A DNA stretch of 64,000 nucleotides from Prevotella sp. S7-1-8 (GCF_000758925.1 NZ_JRNC01000012.1:1-64000); one strand, 5' to 3'. Shown: positions 27,006 to 41,252, counted from the stretch's first letter. Numbers and translations are program-made. The notes: generated from the sequence alone by a model not told the origin.

Positions 27006-29444
27006 ATGAACAAACGAACGAAAACACTATTTTCCGTGATGACAATGTTGGCCTGCGTTGTGTTTGCGCATGCAGAACCGATAACAAAACGACAAGCTTC
27101 AGACATTGCTTCAAAGTACGTTAAGAACCCAAAGCCTTGGAACGACATTCCACAAACTCGCTCATCAAAAGCTACATGCCCGCCCGCCTACTACGTCTTC
27201 ACGGGCTCTGCCGACCATAAGTTTGTCATCATATCCGGAGAAAGCACGCTCAACGAAGTGGTTGCTTATGGTAGTGGGCAACTGAAAGACAGCGACAATG
27301 GCTCATATTGCTTCAAACAGTTTCTAAAAGATTATGAACGTGTGGTGAGGGCAGTGCGAGCCAACCCCGCGAAAGCGGCACGAACATCATCTTTAGTGAA
27401 ACGCAAAGTAGGACCATTGCTTACTTGCAAATGGAGCCAATTCTACCCTTTCAACAAATACACTCCTGTTACCGGTGTGAAAAAAACGCCAACAGGATGC
27501 GTGGCAACAGCAACCGCGCAAATGATGTTTTATCACAAATGGCCTAAAAATCGTCCTAAAGATTATATATCAAAAACAGGTGATGAAGCGCAGCGGAGTG
27601 CCACCTATTGGTGGAATGACATGAAAAACACTGTCGCGGAGACAACTTCTGAGCGTTCGGCACAAGCCGTTGGCGTGTTGATGCGTGACATTGGCAAAGC
27701 AGTCAACATGACATATTATTACCAAGGAAGCAATTCTAATTTGCAGTACGCGTGCAATGCGCTTCGCAATGTTTTTGATTATACCGTGAAATTTCTCGAC
27801 AAGGACTTTTTGCCAGCCAACCAATTTCACTCTAATGTGATACGAGAGCTGTCGGAAGGGTATCCCGTTTTGGTGGTGGGAGGCAATCACGCATTTGTTT
27901 TCGATGGCTACGACGAGCGGGGATTCATACATATCAATTGGGGATGGGCTGGTGAAAACGATGGCTATTTTGACATCAACACCGTTTATATGAACATCAA
28001 AGGCTTTGGCATTTCGGGTACTTTCTGGGACGACATGCAAGCGCTCCTCGCACATCCAAACAACGGGAAAGCCACTCCTTTTGAAGACATACCTCGCGGA
28101 TTGGACGCTCGGGCCACCACAGCGTTCACCATTGACAAGACAAAGGGGGCGAGAACAGATGCGTTTAATGCCAAAATTAACAAACTTGGATCGTACAGTT
28201 CAGTGAGGGATGAGCTGGGTGTGTTCACGGGCAAGGTGGGACTTGCGCTTTATGACAGCGGCAATCATCTTGTTAAAGTATATCCGACAACGAATATCAA
28301 CCACAGCTGGGCTTCCATTTTTGCAACCATGGACTTTGAGGTGAATAACTTTAATTTCGAAGGAGTGTCGAACGGAAACTACCGCTTGGTGCCAGTCTAT
28401 TCGGAATTGCTTGATGCAAAGACTAAAAAGAATGGCGAATGGACTCGCGTCAACCACGTCAATGAGATGCAAGTGCAACTCTCAAACGAGGAAGTTACCA
28501 TTGAAACAAACAATCCAAAAGATGTCGTGGTGATGGAAAAGGCTCCCTCGGTGCTGGCTCCTTTCTACGAAAACTCAGGCAAATATGCCGCTTTCAGCCT
28601 CACCTTATACAATCCAGGAAGAGAAGAGGTGCGCGGCGACTTGGTGATGACGCTTAAAAACAAGGTGACAGGCGAAGTGTTTAATGGCTTCCTGCTCACT
28701 CCTAACGTCGTCGCACAACGTCTTGGAAGCACCACGTTCGCCATCAACATGCTGTCACAATATTACAACGCAGGCAGAGTGGGAGCCTTAAAAACTGGCA
28801 AATATGATGTAACCTTTTCGATAAAAACTGACAGAAAAGGAGCGGAAGCGCTTATCCCCATCACCATGAAAGAGCCATTCGAGGTGGAGGTGATGACTGA
28901 CAACAGTGATGGAACCATTGAATTTAGCTATGTAGACTTCCTTGTGGATGGTAAAGAAACCAATTACACTACATTTGATTTGAACACAACAGCCGAAATA
29001 GGATTGCAAGTACAATCGAGGGTGAGAGGATATGGATTGAGAAATGGCTATCATGGCAACGTTTATTACAGATTGTTAGACTTAACAACTGGCAAATGGA
29101 TTGATTTAGGCGTAGTTCATCATGTTTATCTGCCTTGTGAGCAACCAAATGACAAAGCTCAAACACGTCTCACATTTCCTACTTCCAAATTAGAAGCCAA
29201 CCACGCTTACGAAGTACATGTGGAGATTGAACGAAATGGAAAACGTGAGGACGTGTGGAATCCTTTGGCTTTGCGCCATGTGTTCCATATGATAAACGCC
29301 CCCACAGACATAAAGGCATGTGAAAACAAAAAGAGAATTCATCAACATATAGTCAATCTGGAAGGAGTGCGCCAAACAAAAGCGTGGGACAGTCTGCCTG
29401 CGGGCATTTATATCGTAGATGGCAAGAAGATATTGAAGAAATAA
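27006..29444 (+). CDS. Secreted C10-family (streptopain/interpain-like) cysteine protease
   Basis: Exported cysteine protease of 812 aa. Signal peptide at residues 1-23 (VVFAHA). An N-terminal inhibitory Spi-like pro-domain spans about 25-135. The mature protease shows the catalytic Cys165 in TPTGCVATATAQ, His295 in GGNHAFVFDGYD, and the following INWGWAGENDGYF block. A long region of beta-rich modules follows (about 370-760). The end has the short motif LPAGIYIVDGKKILKK, like that of the amylase. It interrupts the starch locus and has its own predicted promoter, so it is probably not functionally part of it. Such proteases in Prevotella degrade host proteins. Confidence 0.92.
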   Translation: MNKRTKTLFSVMTMLACVVFAHAEPITKRQASDIASKYVKNPKPWNDIPQTRSSKATCPPAYYVFTGSADHKFVIISGESTLNEVVAYGSGQLKDSDNGSYCFKQFLKDYERVVRAVRANPAKAARTSSLVKRKVGPLLTCKWSQFYPFNKYTPVTGVKKTPTGCVATATAQMMFYHKWPKNRPKDYISKTGDEAQRSATYWWNDMKNTVAETTSERSAQAVGVLMRDIGKAVNMTYYYQGSNSNLQYACNALRNVFDYTVKFLDKDFLPANQFHSNVIRELSEGYPVLVVGGNHAFVFDGYDERGFIHINWGWAGENDGYFDINTVYMNIKGFGISGTFWDDMQALLAHPNNGKATPFEDIPRGLDARATTAFTIDKTKGARTDAFNAKINKLGSYSSVRDELGVFTGKVGLALYDSGNHLVKVYPTTNINHSWASIFATMDFEVNNFNFEGVSNGNYRLVPVYSELLDAKTKKNGEWTRVNHVNEMQVQLSNEEVTIETNNPKDVVVMEKAPSVLAPFYENSGKYAAFSLTLYNPGREEVRGDLVMTLKNKVTGEVFNGFLLTPNVVAQRLGSTTFAINMLSQYYNAGRVGALKTGKYDVTFSIKTDRKGAEALIPITMKEPFEVEVMTDNSDGTIEFSYVDFLVDGKETNYTTFDLNTTAEIGLQVQSRVRGYGLRNGYHGNVYYRLLDLTTGKWIDLGVVHHVYLPCEQPNDKAQTRLTFPTSKLEANHAYEVHVEIERNGKREDVWNPLALRHVFHMINAPTDIKACENKKRIHQHIVNLEGVRQTKAWDSLPAGIYIVDGKKILKK

Positions 29445-29884
29445 AAACGGGCGTAAATGACAAAAAAACATTCCTCTGTTCGACAGAAGAGGAAAAGTTT
29501 GCAATAAGAAATATTCTTGCGCCAGGCATCAACACTCGCGTGTTTGCAAGCAACCGGTGGGTTGACTGTAAATGCGCGAGTGTTGCATATCGTTCATTAT
29601 CAAAACGGTGTACATGGCGAGCATTCTCGGTCGGCAGTAAAATACATGCTATTGACCGGCAAAAGAATTGTGTTTGCAAGACAACCAGCGTCACTTCTCG
29701 CCTCAAAAGCTTTGGCCTGTTCAACCAAACGTCGTATTTTTGGCTCGCCAAGGCATGAAAACTGACCTTCAAATGGCCCAAATGAACCCCTTGGGAGGCT
29801 ATGATTGGTTTTTTGAAATGACCAAATAATCGGACAAAAACCACCCCAACAACACCTGCGTTCGGGAGGTGAGAACAATATCGG
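29445..29884. other. Intergenic region with inverted repeats upstream of the malQ control region
   Basis: No credible gene; overlapping open frames on both strands have no domains. It holds a 7-bp-arm hairpin (TTCCTCT at 29471 with AGAGGAA at 29488) just after the protease gene, and an 11-bp perfect inverted repeat CAACACTCGCG (29530-29540) / CGCGAGTGTTG (29575-29585). The stretch 29755-29830 contains CCCAA/TTGGG and CACCT/AGGTG mini-stems. It may be a decayed element or a structured leader. Confidence 0.5.
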
Positions 29885-29898
29885 CGCAATCGATTGCG
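29885..29898. promoter_or_regulatory. LacI-family operator candidate upstream of malQ
   Basis: CGCAATCGATTGCG is a perfect 14-bp palindrome with central CG. It shares core GCAATCG-W-TTGC with the site next to the regulator gene. Its centre is 62.5 bp upstream of the predicted malQ -7 box, nearly the same as the 61.5 bp seen at susC, which points to activation from a fixed upstream position. Confidence 0.65.
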
Positions 29899-29953
29899 TA
29901 ACGTTTTCCAAAAAATTAGACTTGCAAGCCAGCCACACCTTATATATTATTCA

Positions 29954-29961
29954 TATATTTG
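29954..29961 (+). promoter_or_regulatory. Candidate -7 box of the malQ-susB-pullulanase-susA operon
   Basis: TATATTTG matches TAnnTTTG, 50 nt before the malQ start. As at susC, no well-placed -33 TTTG accompanies it. Confidence 0.5.
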
Positions 29962-30010
29962 CAAGGATTAGAACCAAACCTAAAATAACTCAATCGCAAA
30001 CCCTTAGTCT

Positions 30011-34916
<4,906 letters not shown>

Positions 34917-35074
34917 CGCGCGCCGAAAGCCCTTTGATGACGATATGGGATAGATGGAAATGAGGAGGGATGGCGAACCGCCAAGCTCTTCGGGATTGAG
35001 CGACAAGCATGGAGGCGATTGCCCCCAAGGGATGAATGAATGTACTTGCGCTGTTTAAAGATAATAAAAAAAAT

Positions 35075-37009
35075 ATGATACGAGAAAATTTTTTAGCTGG
35101 AATCCTCTCGTTTTTGATAGGTCAGCCCATGTGCGCGCAGACTTTCGACGAGATGGTTTATAGTCCGAAATCCACAGTTTTCAACCTCAACGCCCCTACC
35201 AGCGCCAAGCGCGTGGAGGTGAAATTGTATGACGATGCGTTGGGGGGCAAGCCAATCAAGACCCTGTCGATGAGGCGTGTTGGCAACGATAGATGGAGTA
35301 AGTCGGTGAAAGGAGATTGGAGGGGCAAGTTCTACACTTTCCAGATACCGTCGCTTGGCAAAGGCGAGACGCCTGGAACGTTCGCCAAGGCTGTGGGCGT
35401 GAATGGCAAACGTGGGGCCGTTATTGATATGAAAGACACCAATCCGGCAGGTTGGGATCGCGACGCGAGGCCTGCGTTGGCGTCGCCGGCCGATCTCGTG
35501 ATATACGAGATGCACCATCGAGACTTTTCCATCGACCCGTCATCGGGATTGCGTCACAAAGGCAAGTTTTTGGCGCTCACGGAGCCGCGCGCCATAGAGC
35601 ACCTGCGTATGTTGGGTGTCAATGCCGTGCACATCCTGCCATCTTTTGATTACGCCTCGGTGGACGAGACCAAGTTGGACCGCCCACAATACAATTGGGG
35701 GTACGACCCACTCAACTACAACGTGCCCGAGGGTTCTTATTCCACCGACCCCTACAACCCCACGACCCGTGTGCGCGAGTTCAAAGAGATGGTGCAGGCG
35801 TTGCACAAGGCCGGTATCAAAGTTTTCTTGGACGTGGTATACAATCATACTTTCGATATAGACGGCAGCAATTTCCAACGCACTTACCCCGATTATTATT
35901 ATCGAAAGAATGCGGACGGCACTTATTCTAACGGCTCCGGGTGCGGCAACGAGACAGCTTCGGAGAAACCCCTGATGCGCCAGTTCATGATCGAGAGCAT
36001 GAGATATTGGGCCACGGAATATCATATTGATGGTTTCAGGGTGGACCTTATGGGCGTGCACGACATTGAGACGATGAACCTCATACGCAAGGAGTTGGAC
36101 AAGATAGACCCTTCCATATATATATATGGAGAGGGGTGGAGCGCCGGCTCGTGCGCTTACCCGGCAGAGAAGTTGGCGCTCAAGGCCAATATGAGAAAGA
36201 TGCCACGTATCGGCGCGTTTAGCGACGAGTTGCGCGACGCGCTTCGAGGGCCATTCTCTGATGATAGCAAGGGGGCGTTTCTCGCTGGAGTCGCCGGGCA
36301 GGAAGAGAGCGTAAAATATGGCATAGCTGGCGCTATAGCCCATCCGCAGGTAGACATGGATAGGGTGAACTACGCCAAGGAGCCGTGGGCGACGGAGCCA
36401 ACGCAAATGATCAGCTACGTGAGTTGCCATGATGACATGTGCCTTAACGACCGCTTGAGGGCCAGCGTGCCAAACCTCACGACCGCGGAGCAAATCAGGC
36501 TGAACCTTTTGGCGCAGACGGTGGTCTTCACGTCGCAGGGCGTGCCTTTCATGTTGAGTGGAGAAGAGATGTTCCGGGACAAGAAAGGGGTGCACAACAG
36601 CTTTAACGCTCCCGACTCCATCAACCATCTTGACTGGAATAATTTGCGTCGTTACCCACAGGTGTTCGCTTATTACAAGGGCCTTATCGCGCTGCGCAAG
36701 CAGTTCAAGGCTTTCCGTTTGGGCACCGCGGAGGCAGTTCGTCGCGACTTGTTTTTCTTGCCAACGCAACCTTGCGTGGTGGCCTATCGGGTGTTGGACG
36801 AACCTACGCGTAGCTATATCTATGTGCTGCTAAATGCCAACAAGACCGAGCGCAAGGTTCGATTGCCGCATGGCGTGTACGATGTGCTGTGTTATGACGG
36901 TGTTATCGACGTTACCGGAACGGAGAAACTGTTTGTTGACGAGGATGCTGGCATGGCGATAGTGCCTGCCCAGTCGGCCATGATACTGAAGACAAAAACG
37001 ACAAATTAA
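35075..37009 (+). CDS. pulA: Secreted type I pullulanase (GH13)
   Basis: Debranching enzyme cutting alpha-1,6 links of pullulan and limit dextrins. I start at the ATG at 35075 (644 aa), the start of a signal peptide ending CAQ (residue 22); the upstream frame start is poor. An N-terminal CBM48-like domain covers about 25-120. The pullulanase signature YNWGYDP is at residues 206-212. The GH13 residues are Asp324 (GFRVDLMG), Glu353 (YGEGWSAG) and the Asp in SCHDDM. It is probably periplasmic, working with SusB and SusA. A 158-bp gap separates it from susB; the next gene is only 6 bp away. Confidence 0.94.
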   Translation: MIRENFLAGILSFLIGQPMCAQTFDEMVYSPKSTVFNLNAPTSAKRVEVKLYDDALGGKPIKTLSMRRVGNDRWSKSVKGDWRGKFYTFQIPSLGKGETPGTFAKAVGVNGKRGAVIDMKDTNPAGWDRDARPALASPADLVIYEMHHRDFSIDPSSGLRHKGKFLALTEPRAIEHLRMLGVNAVHILPSFDYASVDETKLDRPQYNWGYDPLNYNVPEGSYSTDPYNPTTRVREFKEMVQALHKAGIKVFLDVVYNHTFDIDGSNFQRTYPDYYYRKNADGTYSNGSGCGNETASEKPLMRQFMIESMRYWATEYHIDGFRVDLMGVHDIETMNLIRKELDKIDPSIYIYGEGWSAGSCAYPAEKLALKANMRKMPRIGAFSDELRDALRGPFSDDSKGAFLAGVAGQEESVKYGIAGAIAHPQVDMDRVNYAKEPWATEPTQMISYVSCHDDMCLNDRLRASVPNLTTAEQIRLNLLAQTVVFTSQGVPFMLSGEEMFRDKKGVHNSFNAPDSINHLDWNNLRRYPQVFAYYKGLIALRKQFKAFRLGTAEAVRRDLFFLPTQPCVVAYRVLDEPTRSYIYVLLNANKTERKVRLPHGVYDVLCYDGVIDVTGTEKLFVDEDAGMAIVPAQSAMILKTKTTN

Positions 37010-37015
37010 TGCGAT

Positions 37016-38935
37016 ATGAAAAGAGTGGTATTCTTCTTTTGGCTTTTAATGCAAACGTTTAGCATGAACGCGAAAGTCAAAGTGACACGCGTAGACCCTA
37101 CCAATTGGTATGTGGGCATGAAAGACCCAAGTTTGCAACTCATGTTCTACGGTGATGATCTGGACGGCGTGGAGGTCACCACAGACTACCTTGGCGCGCG
37201 CGTGGACAGCGTTGTGCACCTTCCTAACGCCCATTACCTGCTCGTTTATCTCAATTTGCGCGACGCCCGTCCGGGTGTCATGACGCTAAGGCTGGCCAAG
37301 GGCAATGCCACCAAGAAAGTGCTATACGAGCTGAAAAAACGAGAGATGAGTGGCGATAAGCGCATGGGATTTACCAATGCCGACGTGTTATACATGCTTA
37401 TGCCCGACCGTTTCGCAAACGGCAACGGCAAGAACGACCAGATAAAAGGCATGAACAAATATGTCTGCGACCGTACCAAGCCGAGCCTGAGGCATGGCGG
37501 CGACCTCGAGGGCATACGCCAACACTTGGACTATTTCAACCAGCTGGGTGTGACGGCGCTGTGGTTCACGCCCGTGTTGGAGAACAACTCGCCAGACACC
37601 AACGGCTTCAGCACCTACCACGGATATGCCACGACAGACTATTACAAGGTGGACCCTCGCTTCGGCACAAACGAGGAGTATCGAAAACTCATCCATGAGG
37701 CGCATGAAAAAGGGCTGAAAGTGGTCATGGACATGATTTTCAACCACTGCGGCTTGGAGCATCCTTGGATATCGGAGATGCCCAGCCCCGATTGGTTCAA
37801 CTGCCCCGAATGGCTTCGCGATGGGCGCGACAGTGGGCGCGACAGCAAAACCGGCATGGCCAATGGCGCCAAGACTAACTCCAAGTACTTGCAAACGAGC
37901 TACAAGCTAACGCCCGTTCTCGACCCATATGCGTCCATGGTAGACATGAGAGAGACTGTGGACGGATGGTTCGTGCCATCCATGCCCGATCTGAACCAGC
38001 GCAACCCACACGTGATGAAATATCTCATACAGAATAGTATCTGGTGGATAGAGACCGCCGGCATAGATGGCATACGCATGGATACCTACCCATATGCCGA
38101 CCGCAGGGCCATGGCGCGATGGATGAAAACGATCGATACGGAGTACCCCAATTTCAACACCGTTGGAGAAACTTGGGTCACTGAGCCCGCCTACACGGCC
38201 GCTTGGCAGAAAAATTCCAAACTGTCAGATGTGAACAGTTATCTCAAGACGGTGATGGATTTCAGCTTTTTCGATAAGTTGAACAAAGCCAAAAACGAGG
38301 AGACGGACGCATGGTGGAGTGGGTATAACCGTATATACAACAGCTTGGTGTATGATTATCTCTACCCCAATCCATCCTCCGTGATGGCCTTTATAGAGAA
38401 CCACGACACCGATCGCTTCCTTGGCAAGGGCATGGATGTGCCGGCTTTAAAACAGGCGTTGGCCCTGTTGCTCACCATAAACCGCACGCCGCAACTGTAT
38501 TACGGCACCGAAGTGTTGATGAACGGCACCAAGGAGGTGAACGATGGGTATGTGCGCGAGGACTTCCCCGGTGGCTTTCCCCGCGACACCCACAATTGTT
38601 TCACGTCGAAGGGCCGCTCCAAGGCGGAGAACGACATGTTCTCATGGCTCAGCCGTTTGCTGCATTGGCGTCAAGCCAACAAGGTTATCACCAAGGGCAG
38701 CCAAACGCAATTCATCCCATTTCATGGCGTTTACGTCATCGCTCGCCAGTATCAAGGGAGGACGGTGCTTGTCGCGCTCAATGGCAAGAGGGGTGACAAT
38801 GTCATGTCGGTGAAACGTTACGCCGAGGTAATCGCAAATCACGCCACGGCCAAAAACATCCTCACCGGCCAGCAAGTTGACTTGACCAAGGACGTGCCAA
38901 TGGCAGACCGCGCGGTCATGGTGCTCGAGTTCTAA
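37016..38935 (+). CDS. susA: SusA-like periplasmic neopullulanase / cyclomaltodextrinase (GH13)
   Basis: Periplasmic GH13 enzyme of 639 aa that would hydrolyse imported maltooligosaccharides, cyclodextrins and pullulan. Signal peptide at residues 1-19 (ending SMNAK). An N-terminal cyclomaltodextrinase Ig-like domain spans about 20-112. The barrel has Asp356 (GIRMDTYPY), Glu385 (TVGETWV) and Asp464 (ENHDTDRF). The C-terminal beta domain ends with RAVMVLEF. It follows the pullulanase by 6 bp and is the last gene of the operon. No strong terminator follows; a weak AT-rich stem lies at 38981-38995. Confidence 0.94.
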   Translation: MKRVVFFFWLLMQTFSMNAKVKVTRVDPTNWYVGMKDPSLQLMFYGDDLDGVEVTTDYLGARVDSVVHLPNAHYLLVYLNLRDARPGVMTLRLAKGNATKKVLYELKKREMSGDKRMGFTNADVLYMLMPDRFANGNGKNDQIKGMNKYVCDRTKPSLRHGGDLEGIRQHLDYFNQLGVTALWFTPVLENNSPDTNGFSTYHGYATTDYYKVDPRFGTNEEYRKLIHEAHEKGLKVVMDMIFNHCGLEHPWISEMPSPDWFNCPEWLRDGRDSGRDSKTGMANGAKTNSKYLQTSYKLTPVLDPYASMVDMRETVDGWFVPSMPDLNQRNPHVMKYLIQNSIWWIETAGIDGIRMDTYPYADRRAMARWMKTIDTEYPNFNTVGETWVTEPAYTAAWQKNSKLSDVNSYLKTVMDFSFFDKLNKAKNEETDAWWSGYNRIYNSLVYDYLYPNPSSVMAFIENHDTDRFLGKGMDVPALKQALALLLTINRTPQLYYGTEVLMNGTKEVNDGYVREDFPGGFPRDTHNCFTSKGRSKAENDMFSWLSRLLHWRQANKVITKGSQTQFIPFHGVYVIARQYQGRTVLVALNGKRGDNVMSVKRYAEVIANHATAKNILTGQQVDLTKDVPMADRAVMVLEF

Positions 38936-39109
38936 CCGTGGATAGCCGATGGGGGCGGCGTGATATCTACGGACACAAATATCTTTCACAAAGATTTCTT
39001 ATGCCATCAAACAGCTTGACGCAAGCTCATGACAGAGTTTTGTTCAAGTTGTTTGATTTTTTTTATTTGCTTTTTTTGCTTTAAATGACGGCTTGTTCCC
39101 AAAAATTGC

Positions 39110-39117
39110 TACCTTTG
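39110..39117 (+). promoter_or_regulatory. Candidate -7 box upstream of the small peptide gene
   Basis: TACCTTTG matches TAnnTTTG. It is the only match between susA and the peptide gene; if used, it implies an untranslated leader of about 470 nt. Confidence 0.35.
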
Positions 39118-39316
39118 CAACCAGAAACAAAAATATATTGTTTTTTTCAGAAGAATCAAGCGTGCCTAAGAGCATGCCAATTGGATAGCGAACATTTAAA
39201 CAACACCATGCGTATTTCTTTCATATGTGAACACGGGCCTTTCGCTCAAGACGTTTGTAGCTTTGGTGGTGAGACTCTAACGAAGGCTTGCATGGGTCGG
39301 TTGTTAAGTTATGTTA

Positions 39317-39325
39317 CCCCCCCCC
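39317..39325 (+). repeat. Poly-C tract of nine
   Basis: Nine consecutive C residues followed by five T residues, a sequence type prone to slipped-strand length changes. It is the longest C run I noticed in the window. Confidence 0.8.
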
Positions 39326-39596
39326 TTTTTATATTTAACATCTTTTTACAATACGGGATATGACTCGTTTCTCTTGTCTTTCTTCTTCGCGAGAAAGGCC
39401 GGGGGCGCTGTCGCCATGTCTGTACGTAGGCTGTTATTCTCCATTTGGAAATGGAGAAAAAGTAGATGTCTGAGCTTTGCGTGCCCGCCTAAGAGCGGCA
39501 AAGCCTCTATGGCCTGTCTCTGCGCCTGCTTGCTCGTGGCGGAGGCAAATGGTGTCGTTGGATACATGGTTTGTACATTATAAAACAAATAACGAT

Positions 39597-39812
39597 ATGA
39601 AAGAGACAACAAAACGGAAATACCTTCGGCCGGAGGTGATGATAATAGGCATTCTGGACGAGTGTCAGCTACTTGCGGGTTCGAACCCCAACAGTTTGGG
39701 GTTAGATCATACTGATGCACAAATTTGCGACATAGATTCTGAAGAGAATTGGGAGAAAATATGTGAATGCGAGGGGGATTATTGCTACTATAAAAAAGGA
39801 TATGAGCCTTAA
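39597..39812 (+). CDS. Small peptide of 71 aa with LLAGS motif and Cys-containing C-terminus
   Basis: Not assigned to a named family. The ATG at 39597 gives a basic N-terminus (MKETTKRKYLRPEV), a short hydrophobic patch (MIIGI), DECQLLAGSNPNS, and an acidic tail with four of its five cysteines (Cys44, 56, 58, 63; the fifth is Cys23). A leader-like half ending LLAGS followed by a Cys-rich tail recalls small Bacteroidales peptides that may be secreted or modified. No modification or transporter gene is adjacent. A strong intrinsic terminator follows 66 nt after the stop, which supports a real transcript. Confidence 0.6.
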   Translation: MKETTKRKYLRPEVMIIGILDECQLLAGSNPNSLGLDHTDAQICDIDSEENWEKICECEGDYCYYKKGYEP

Positions 39813-39878
39813 GTTTTTCCAAATATACCGAATGGTTTCGTAAGCGTCCAGTGGTCGTCGGCTTTCTCTCCGGCAAAT

Positions 39879-39918
39879 AGCCCTTGTATGTTGGTGTCGT
39901 ACAAGGGCTTTTCTATTT
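39879..39918 (+). terminator. Intrinsic terminator after the small peptide gene
   Basis: Perfect 10-bp arms AGCCCTTGTA (39879-39888) and TACAAGGGCT (39900-39909) with an 11-nt loop are followed by TTTCTATTT. Confidence 0.88.
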
Positions 39919-40287
39919 AAAAGTTTGCTTGGGCAGGCGTTTGTCGCCGCTCCTGTCATGAGTTTCGTTGAGTGTATGCGTAAATTTTCGGGCAAAGGTC
40001 GTAAAGCGGCCATGTCGCAAAGAAAAACCGCTTATGTAGAATGCTCACATTATTTCTTGTCATCGTTTTTGTCGCTATTTGCTTCAAAACGTATTAGCGT
40101 CAAGTCGTAAAGCTCGCCTCTCTTGTTCCGTCGCTCAACGTTTTGGCCTCGAGAACGAAATAGAGGGCTGGCGTGCCTAATTTTTAGAACAATACTTAAT
40201 TGCAAGTTTAGTCCTTAATCGCATTTTATTTCAATATTAATCACTAACTTTGCGACAGCGAATAAACTATAATTTAAGATTTGTGTC
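39919..40287. other. Intergenic region before yitT
   Basis: No gene seen. The part 40176-40244 contains four YYTAAT/ATTAAT-like cores (40176, 40195, 40214, 40236) spaced 19, 19 and 22 nt. They run directly into the yitT -7 box and resemble the cores of the 22-nt repeats. Confidence 0.45.
40245..40252 (+). promoter_or_regulatory. Candidate -7 box of yitT
   Basis: TAACTTTG matches TAnnTTTG and lies 36 nt before the start codon. Confidence 0.45.
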
Positions 40288-41223
40288 ATGATGTTAGATA
40301 AGAAAAAGACTATCAACGAGATACGCGATTATTTGATGATTGGCATAGCCATGCTGTCTTACAGTATCGGTTGGAATATCTTTCTTCTGCCAAACAGCAT
40401 TGCCACGGGTGGCGTGCCGGGTATTGCCTCCGTGGTGTTTTGGGGTGTGGGCATTCCTGTCCAAATCACCTATTTCTTTGTAAATGCCGTTCTTCTGCTC
40501 ATCGCGTTGCGTATATTGGGTTTCAAATTCTGCATCAAGACCATATTTGGTGTCATTGTCCTTACGCTGATGACCACCGTGGTGCAAAAGGCCACGGCCG
40601 GATCGAGCCTGCTACACGACCAGCCTTTCATGGCCAGCATTATCGGCGCCATCTTTTGCGGTTCGGGCATCGGGATGGGATTGGCTTTCCGGGGTTCCAC
40701 GGGCGGCACCGATATCGTGGCCGCAATCATCAACAAGTATCGCGACATCAGCCTTGGTCGCGTCATCATGCTTATCGACATTGTTATCATATCGTCCACC
40801 TATTTGGTGTTTCACAATTGGGAGAAAGTGATATATGGTTATGTTGTACTGTTGGTGACGAGTTTTTGCGTAGACCAAGTGGTGCAGTCCATGCACCGCA
40901 GCGTTCAGTTTTTTATCATTTCCGACAAGTACAAGGATATCGCTTCGCGTATAGCCCTGTATCCACATCGTGGCGCCACGGTCATAGAGGCGCACGGTTT
41001 CTATACCGGGCGCGATGTCAAGATGCTGTTCGTGATGGCCAAGCGCAGGGAGAGTGGCGTCATTTTCTCAATCATTAATGAGATAGACCCCAAGGCATTT
41101 GTCACCCAGACCAATGTGATAGGCGTGTATGGCGAGGGTTTTGCCAAGTTCAAGGTGCGGCCGCCACGCCAGCCGCGAACGAGAAAAATCACGCCATTGC
41201 AACAGGTCGCGCTCAACAAATAG
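40288..41223 (+). CDS. YitT family integral membrane protein
   Basis: Inner-membrane protein of 311 aa. Five or six helices fill about residues 10-215 (for example MIGIAMLSYSIGWNIFLLP and STGGTDIVAAIINKY, a YitT-family signature). A C-terminal DUF2179 domain follows, with YTGRDVKMLFVMAKRRESG and the final segment VYGEGFAKFKV. YitT proteins are proposed transporters of unknown substrate. Two adjacent ATG codons begin the frame. It is monocistronic or followed by a doubtful small frame at 41253. Confidence 0.92.
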   Translation: MMLDKKKTINEIRDYLMIGIAMLSYSIGWNIFLLPNSIATGGVPGIASVVFWGVGIPVQITYFFVNAVLLLIALRILGFKFCIKTIFGVIVLTLMTTVVQKATAGSSLLHDQPFMASIIGAIFCGSGIGMGLAFRGSTGGTDIVAAIINKYRDISLGRVIMLIDIVIISSTYLVFHNWEKVIYGYVVLLVTSFCVDQVVQSMHRSVQFFIISDKYKDIASRIALYPHRGATVIEAHGFYTGRDVKMLFVMAKRRESGVIFSIINEIDPKAFVTQTNVIGVYGEGFAKFKVRPPRQPRTRKITPLQQVALNK

Positions 41224-41252
41224 CCTACGTTCGTGTAGCCGACGAGAGCATT

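Larger units (their letters stand above)
38936..39596. other. Long leader/intergenic region before the small peptide gene
   Basis: No confident gene in 660 bp. A possible -7 box (39110-39117), a 9-C homopolymer (39317-39325) and a hairpin with arms TTCTCCATTT/AAATGGAGAA (39437-39458) are present. A 52-codon frame (39208-39366) crosses the C tract; loss of one C would fuse it to the frame ending at 39583. I do not call it as a gene. Confidence 0.5.

Noticed and set aside
35540-36769. Minus-strand frame of 409 codons
   Set aside because: It is antisense to the pullulanase catalytic domain and has no domain of its own.
39674-39700. GGGTTCGAACCCC resembles a tRNA T-arm
   Set aside because: It lies inside the 71-codon peptide gene, and no acceptor stem, D-arm or anticodon arm can be formed around it.
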